From assembly GCA_015039365.1 (NCBI GenBank), contig WION01000002.1:1178001-1242000 (forward strand): a stretch of 64,000 nucleotides of DNA, written 5' to 3'. This stretch comes from Amanita rubescens. Its lineage: Eukaryota; Basidiomycota; Agaricomycetes; Agaricales; Amanitaceae. The position numbers were made by a program, and so were the translations under genes. Under the pieces are notes generated by a model. That model was not told where the DNA came from and did no database searches. It saw nothing but the letters and a program-made list of their open reading frames with translations. Below are positions 60,612 to 64,000 of the stretch, piece by piece. Position 1 is the first letter of the stretch. Each line of letters opens with the position of its first letter.

Positions 60612-60850
60612 CTATCTTGTTTAGGCAGGACGTCCAGAGAAGAATCTATGAACTGATGACCCCTGCACCGAAGCTTGAATCTGTTGACCTTTATTTTATT
60701 CAATGGGCTATCAGTCTGGTAACTGTAGTCATGATCAATGAATAGAATGCAGACGACAAAAAAGATCCGACCTGCCTGGCTCGAACAGGCGACCTCAAGA
60801 TGTCGGTATCCATTACAGTCTCGCGCTCTTCCAACTGAGCTAAGGTCGGA
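60612..60850 (+). repeat. right copy of the segmental duplication, with decayed ANT1 3' end
   Basis: Begins ATCTTGTTTAGGCAGGACG and continues GAGAAGAATCTATGAACTGA, matching the penultimate ANT1 exon. The last-intron and last-exon counterparts are present but the splice sites and frame are lost. The downstream half is the intact tRNA-Tyr. Confidence 0.85.
60766..60849 (-). tRNA. tRNA-Tyr (GTA) with an 11-base intron
   Basis: Acceptor CCGACCT pairs with AGGTCGG, followed by discriminator A. The D arm is GCTC...GAGC, the anticodon stem CGAGA/TCTTG, and the loop CTGTAA with anticodon GTA. An 11-base intron, TGGATACCGAC, lies one base 3' of the anticodon, where eukaryotic tRNA introns lie. The T arm is GCCTG-TTCGAGC-CAGGC. 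The spliced length is 73 bases. Tyr tRNAs usually carry an intron in fungi. Confidence 0.92.
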
Positions 60851-60940
60851 GATATTAATACTGTGGCGTAAATTAACTCATCGTGACTTGTGAAATTTTG
60901 ACAATGAATTGTCTCGGATGCTCGGAAAGCTGTCCGTTGG

Positions 60941-63900
60941 ATGTCTGCATTGTCAACGATCTTTGCCTATGCCAATTGCCTCACAGCTTCGGAACCTTCC
61001 CCTGATCTAAAGAGCATCCTTTATGCACGTCTGACTCGCTATTATAATCTGAAAGATGCCAAATTCCTTGACGATTTCCAAATTGAACAATACGCTCTTG
61101 AGGATCTCCAACGATTAACAGCGAAAGAAGCGTTGAACACCGTTCTAGAAATTCAAGCAGTTGAACAAGGTTCATCGTCAGAGACATGTCATACGCTTGG
61201 CGCCCGCGACTTAGCGCAGCTGCGCACATTGGTCTCGATTATATTCCGATGGGGAACGGATCCGCTTTTGACAATTTGTTTACTCGTCTGGCCTCCAGCA
61301 GTGGCAGCCGGACAAAACATCATCGATTACGAGTCAATTTCGGGCCAATACAAGTCCCTTGTTGGGTTCGCGGTTAGTCTCATGAACATCCTACTCCCTA
61401 ACGGGCCCAGTGGATCTCTTGCGAATACCCATGTCGCGGCGATATTGATCAATCGCTACCTCGTTGACCTTCTCAAAACATGCCTCGCATTAGGCTGGCT
61501 CCCGAAATCACTAGCCATTGGGTCAATCGTGGCGCATGATCCACTACGACCAGTTACCCTTCGTCTGGTGTCAATGTAAGTAATTCTTGCTCTCTTCACC
61601 TTTCCAGAAATCATCACGAGAACAAGTTTACCACCTGCACAAGCGATAGCTGCATTAGGTGGCGTCTTGTCGTCGAAACCAGAGCCTTCTCCACACATGC
61701 GCAGAATATCTACAATGCTATTAGGAAAACAGATAATAAGACCAGATGGTGTGGATGGTTTATATGCGGCAGTATTCGGGGAGGAAGAGGTGACTGGGGA
61801 TGAGGCACCGCTGGAGAAATTGGAACATATTAGCCGAGTCTTGACTACTGTCCCTCCCGGCACTCAACCACAGGCATGTTGTATCGTATCTTTCGTCTCC
61901 ATTCTGATAGGGAACAAAGGCCTTTTACCAACCTATAGTGTATCAAATATTGTCTTCCTTGTCCAAAGATGTACCATCCGCGCACAAACGAGCGGCTGCA
62001 TTCGCCGTGTCACGCATGTTAGCAATCGATTCATCGCAACCTCACCTTGAGATTTGTGCCCGATACCTTCTGTCATCTCTGCATGATGGATTTTTGCACA
62101 TTCGAGATTCTGAATCCGAAGGTCCTCAGCTTTTCAACGCGACTCCATCTGCCGCCGTATCTGCGCTTGGTAATCTCGTCTCGAATATGGACCCACACCC
62201 CGCCTCCATTTCCCGTCTTCTATCTCCAATTGTCTCGCAATTGTACTCACTTCTGCATCACCTTGATAAGATCAAGACCTCGGACCCAGGACCACGAGAG
62301 TCTTTGAACGGTTTGTTGATAACATGGGGAAAGATCGTAGAAAGTTCAGAGGGTCTCGACTGCCTCTGGTCTATATACCAGGCTGAAGAAATTCATTGGA
62401 AGGTGGATATTGCTGGCGACATACGAAGAGTGCACAGGTGAGCTTGAACGCACTATGCTTTCGCTACCCGTTCATCTCTAAAAAGGCCTCCCGAAGCATC
62501 TCCCTTGTCACTTTTCACCCCAGAAAGTCTTGAGGAGGCAGAGAAGACTGGGTCCTTGGACGAAGACGCTAATATTATGGATTTATATCCAGATCCAAGT
62601 CACTATGTTCGTTTCCTCAAGGCAGTTGATAGGCCCGACATTACTTCCAATCTGTTCATAAAGTTTTTGGAGACTTATCGTGACCAAAGATTAACAGTTG
62701 ATGCAAGCCCTGTTCGGTAGGATAACAGTCTCCGCCCGCGCCATTTTTTGACACCTTCATGATCAGGACGTTACTTACGCTGCAAATTGTCGTACAAATG
62801 CAGAAACAGTTATCAACAGGTCCATCTTCATCGAATTTACTGTGCAAACCGGGGCACATGTTGCAATTCATCAAGCACGTTCTTGAATCATCGGAAGAAC
62901 CACGGTCACATCCGATAGAGCCAAAAGCAAGGAGGCAAAGAGATATACAATTCACTAGACGACCAACGGAGCTTGACATGACTGGATTTGAAAGTGAGGA
63001 TAGTGACGATGACGTCTCTGGCTCAGAGACGGTGACACCGAACAACGAGATGGTAGAAACTGTAATCAACTTATTATTGTCCATATTAGAAGGTACGTGC
63101 CTTGATATCTATGGTGAATATCAGTTAGCTTAATGTTGCAGAGAACGACGATTTGTCCGCTCGCACCGTGCCAATCCTGAACGACATCTACTCACTACTG
63201 GAGCCGATATCGCGCGACGCGCCATCAGGCATACGTTCAATAGCGCGTGAGGCTAGGATGGTGATGACAGCCCGTTTAGCTTCCACATCCGTACCGAGGA
63301 AGTCGCGTTCGGAAGACGAAGAGTCTTCACAAGAAATTTATCAGAAGGCACTGAAGCTTCTCCAAGATCCCATTCTTCCCGTCCGCGCCCATGGTCTTTT
63401 GCTATTGCGGCAGCTGGTCACTCGGTCTAAAAATGAAGTTGAACATGCTTTAATTCCCGCTATTCTGTCTATTTTTTTGCAGTCTATTCAAGATGACGAA
63501 TCATATCTTTTCCTACAGTCAGTCCAAGGCCTGGCTGCAATGGTAGACTCCTACGGTCAAGACGTCCTAAAGGCATTAATAAGGGAATATACAGACGGCC
63601 TTGTTACTACTGTGGCCAGCAGCATGTCGCAACATGATTTGGACATTCGCACACGAGTAGGTGAAGCGCTGGGAATAGTGATACGGCGATGTGGATCCAC
63701 CCTCGGTATCTACAGTGAGTCCTTTAGCTCTGTTTTTTTAAAACTTTAATCAAGGGTATTCGACGCAGGCGACCTTCTAATCCCACCACTATTCGCAGTA
63801 GTTAGGTCTCAAAGTGTTCCGACGGCCCTGAGGACTTCAGCATTGTCCCTACTTGCGGATTGTGTGAACACATACACTCTGGCCGTCCTGCCTTACGTCG

Positions 63901-64000
63901 TCGACCTGACCGACGCCATGATAGATCTCTTACAAGTTGAGAGTGTCCCGGCTAGAGAGATATCCTCGCAACCAGAGGAGCCTGAAGCAGACACAAAATC
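60941..64000 (+). CDS. RTP1: Rtp1/TANGO6-like RNA polymerase II assembly factor, cut by the window end
   Basis: In yeast Rtp1 helps assemble RNA polymerase II and import it into the nucleus; the animal relative is TANGO6. The start at 60941 gives MSALSTIFAYANCLTASEPS, then helical repeats: LAQLRTLVSIIFRWGTDPLL, SLPPAQAIAALGGVLSSKP, SLSKDVPSAHKRAAAFAVSR, and LLSSLHDGFLHIRD. The Rtp1 C-terminal domain is marked by LKLLQDPILPVRAHGLLLLR followed by QLVTRSKNEVEHA, and SYLFLQSVQGLAAMVDSYG. Introns of about 35-65 bases join with correct phase and no frame fault was found. The gene continues past base 64000 after PLLFAVV-like and ALRTSALSLLADC segments, so the C-terminal motif is not seen. Confidence 0.9.

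Noticed and set aside
1..64000. CRISPR arrays, phage, bacterial defence systems or transposons
   Set aside because: No spaced direct repeats, no transposase or reverse transcriptase motifs, and a fully eukaryotic gene structure throughout.

Overview
This window is nuclear DNA of a basidiomycete fungus, most likely an Agaricomycete. Nearly every gene is cut by several introns of about 45-60 bases with GT-AG (rarely GC-AG) ends, genes lie close together on both strands, and the families fit: a FunK1-type kinase, an Opy2 membrane anchor, a fungal IQGAP, TRAMP Air1/2, Ccc2 and Vip1/Asp1. I see no bacterial operon, CRISPR array, prophage or recognisable transposon. All gene models come from joining exons by eye, so terminal exons and some starts are provisional.

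Left part (1-9.5 kb): a possible small secreted protein; OST1 (ribophorin I); mitochondrial ribosomal protein uL22m head-to-head with YOS1; two tandem GILT-family thiol reductase genes, the first of which is decayed; MIX23/Cid2; and a C2H2 zinc-finger gene. Middle-left (10-26.5 kb): a small nuclear-type hypothetical, a kelch-repeat membrane protein, a large disordered hypothetical, an ER Hsp90 (GRP94 type, ending HDEL), a WW/FF-domain elongation/splicing factor (TCERG1/Urn1 type) and a Dal5-type MFS permease. Middle-right (26.5-45 kb): an IQGAP with freshly amplified IQ repeats, a copper P-type ATPase, Vip1, an AKTIP-like inactive E2 variant and a kinase-like protein. Right part (46-64 kb): a small unknown protein, Air1/2, Caf16, Opy2, a large UBA/IBR-like/UBC ubiquitin enzyme, the peroxisomal carrier Ant1/PMP47, a FunK1 kinase flanked by a direct duplication that carries tRNA-Tyr, and Rtp1, which runs off the right edge.

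Most genes are housekeeping and unrelated in pathway. A loose secretory/ER theme exists: OST1 (N-glycosylation), YOS1 (ER-Golgi transport), the ER Hsp90, and CCC2 (Golgi copper loading).

The most notable observations are: (1) nine places, on both strands and mostly in conserved genes, where the frame needs exactly one base skipped (+1), with no case of a missing base; this is either insertion errors in the assembly or something biological. (2) A FunK1 kinase gene sits between two copies of the carrier-3'-end/tRNA-Tyr segment, and each copy has kept one functional half. (3) A 15-nt microexon and a UPRE-like site in the ER Hsp90 gene. (4) Three near-identical 90-bp IQ units in the IQGAP gene. 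(5) A protein that appears to combine a RING/IBR-like zinc module with a C-terminal E2 fold.
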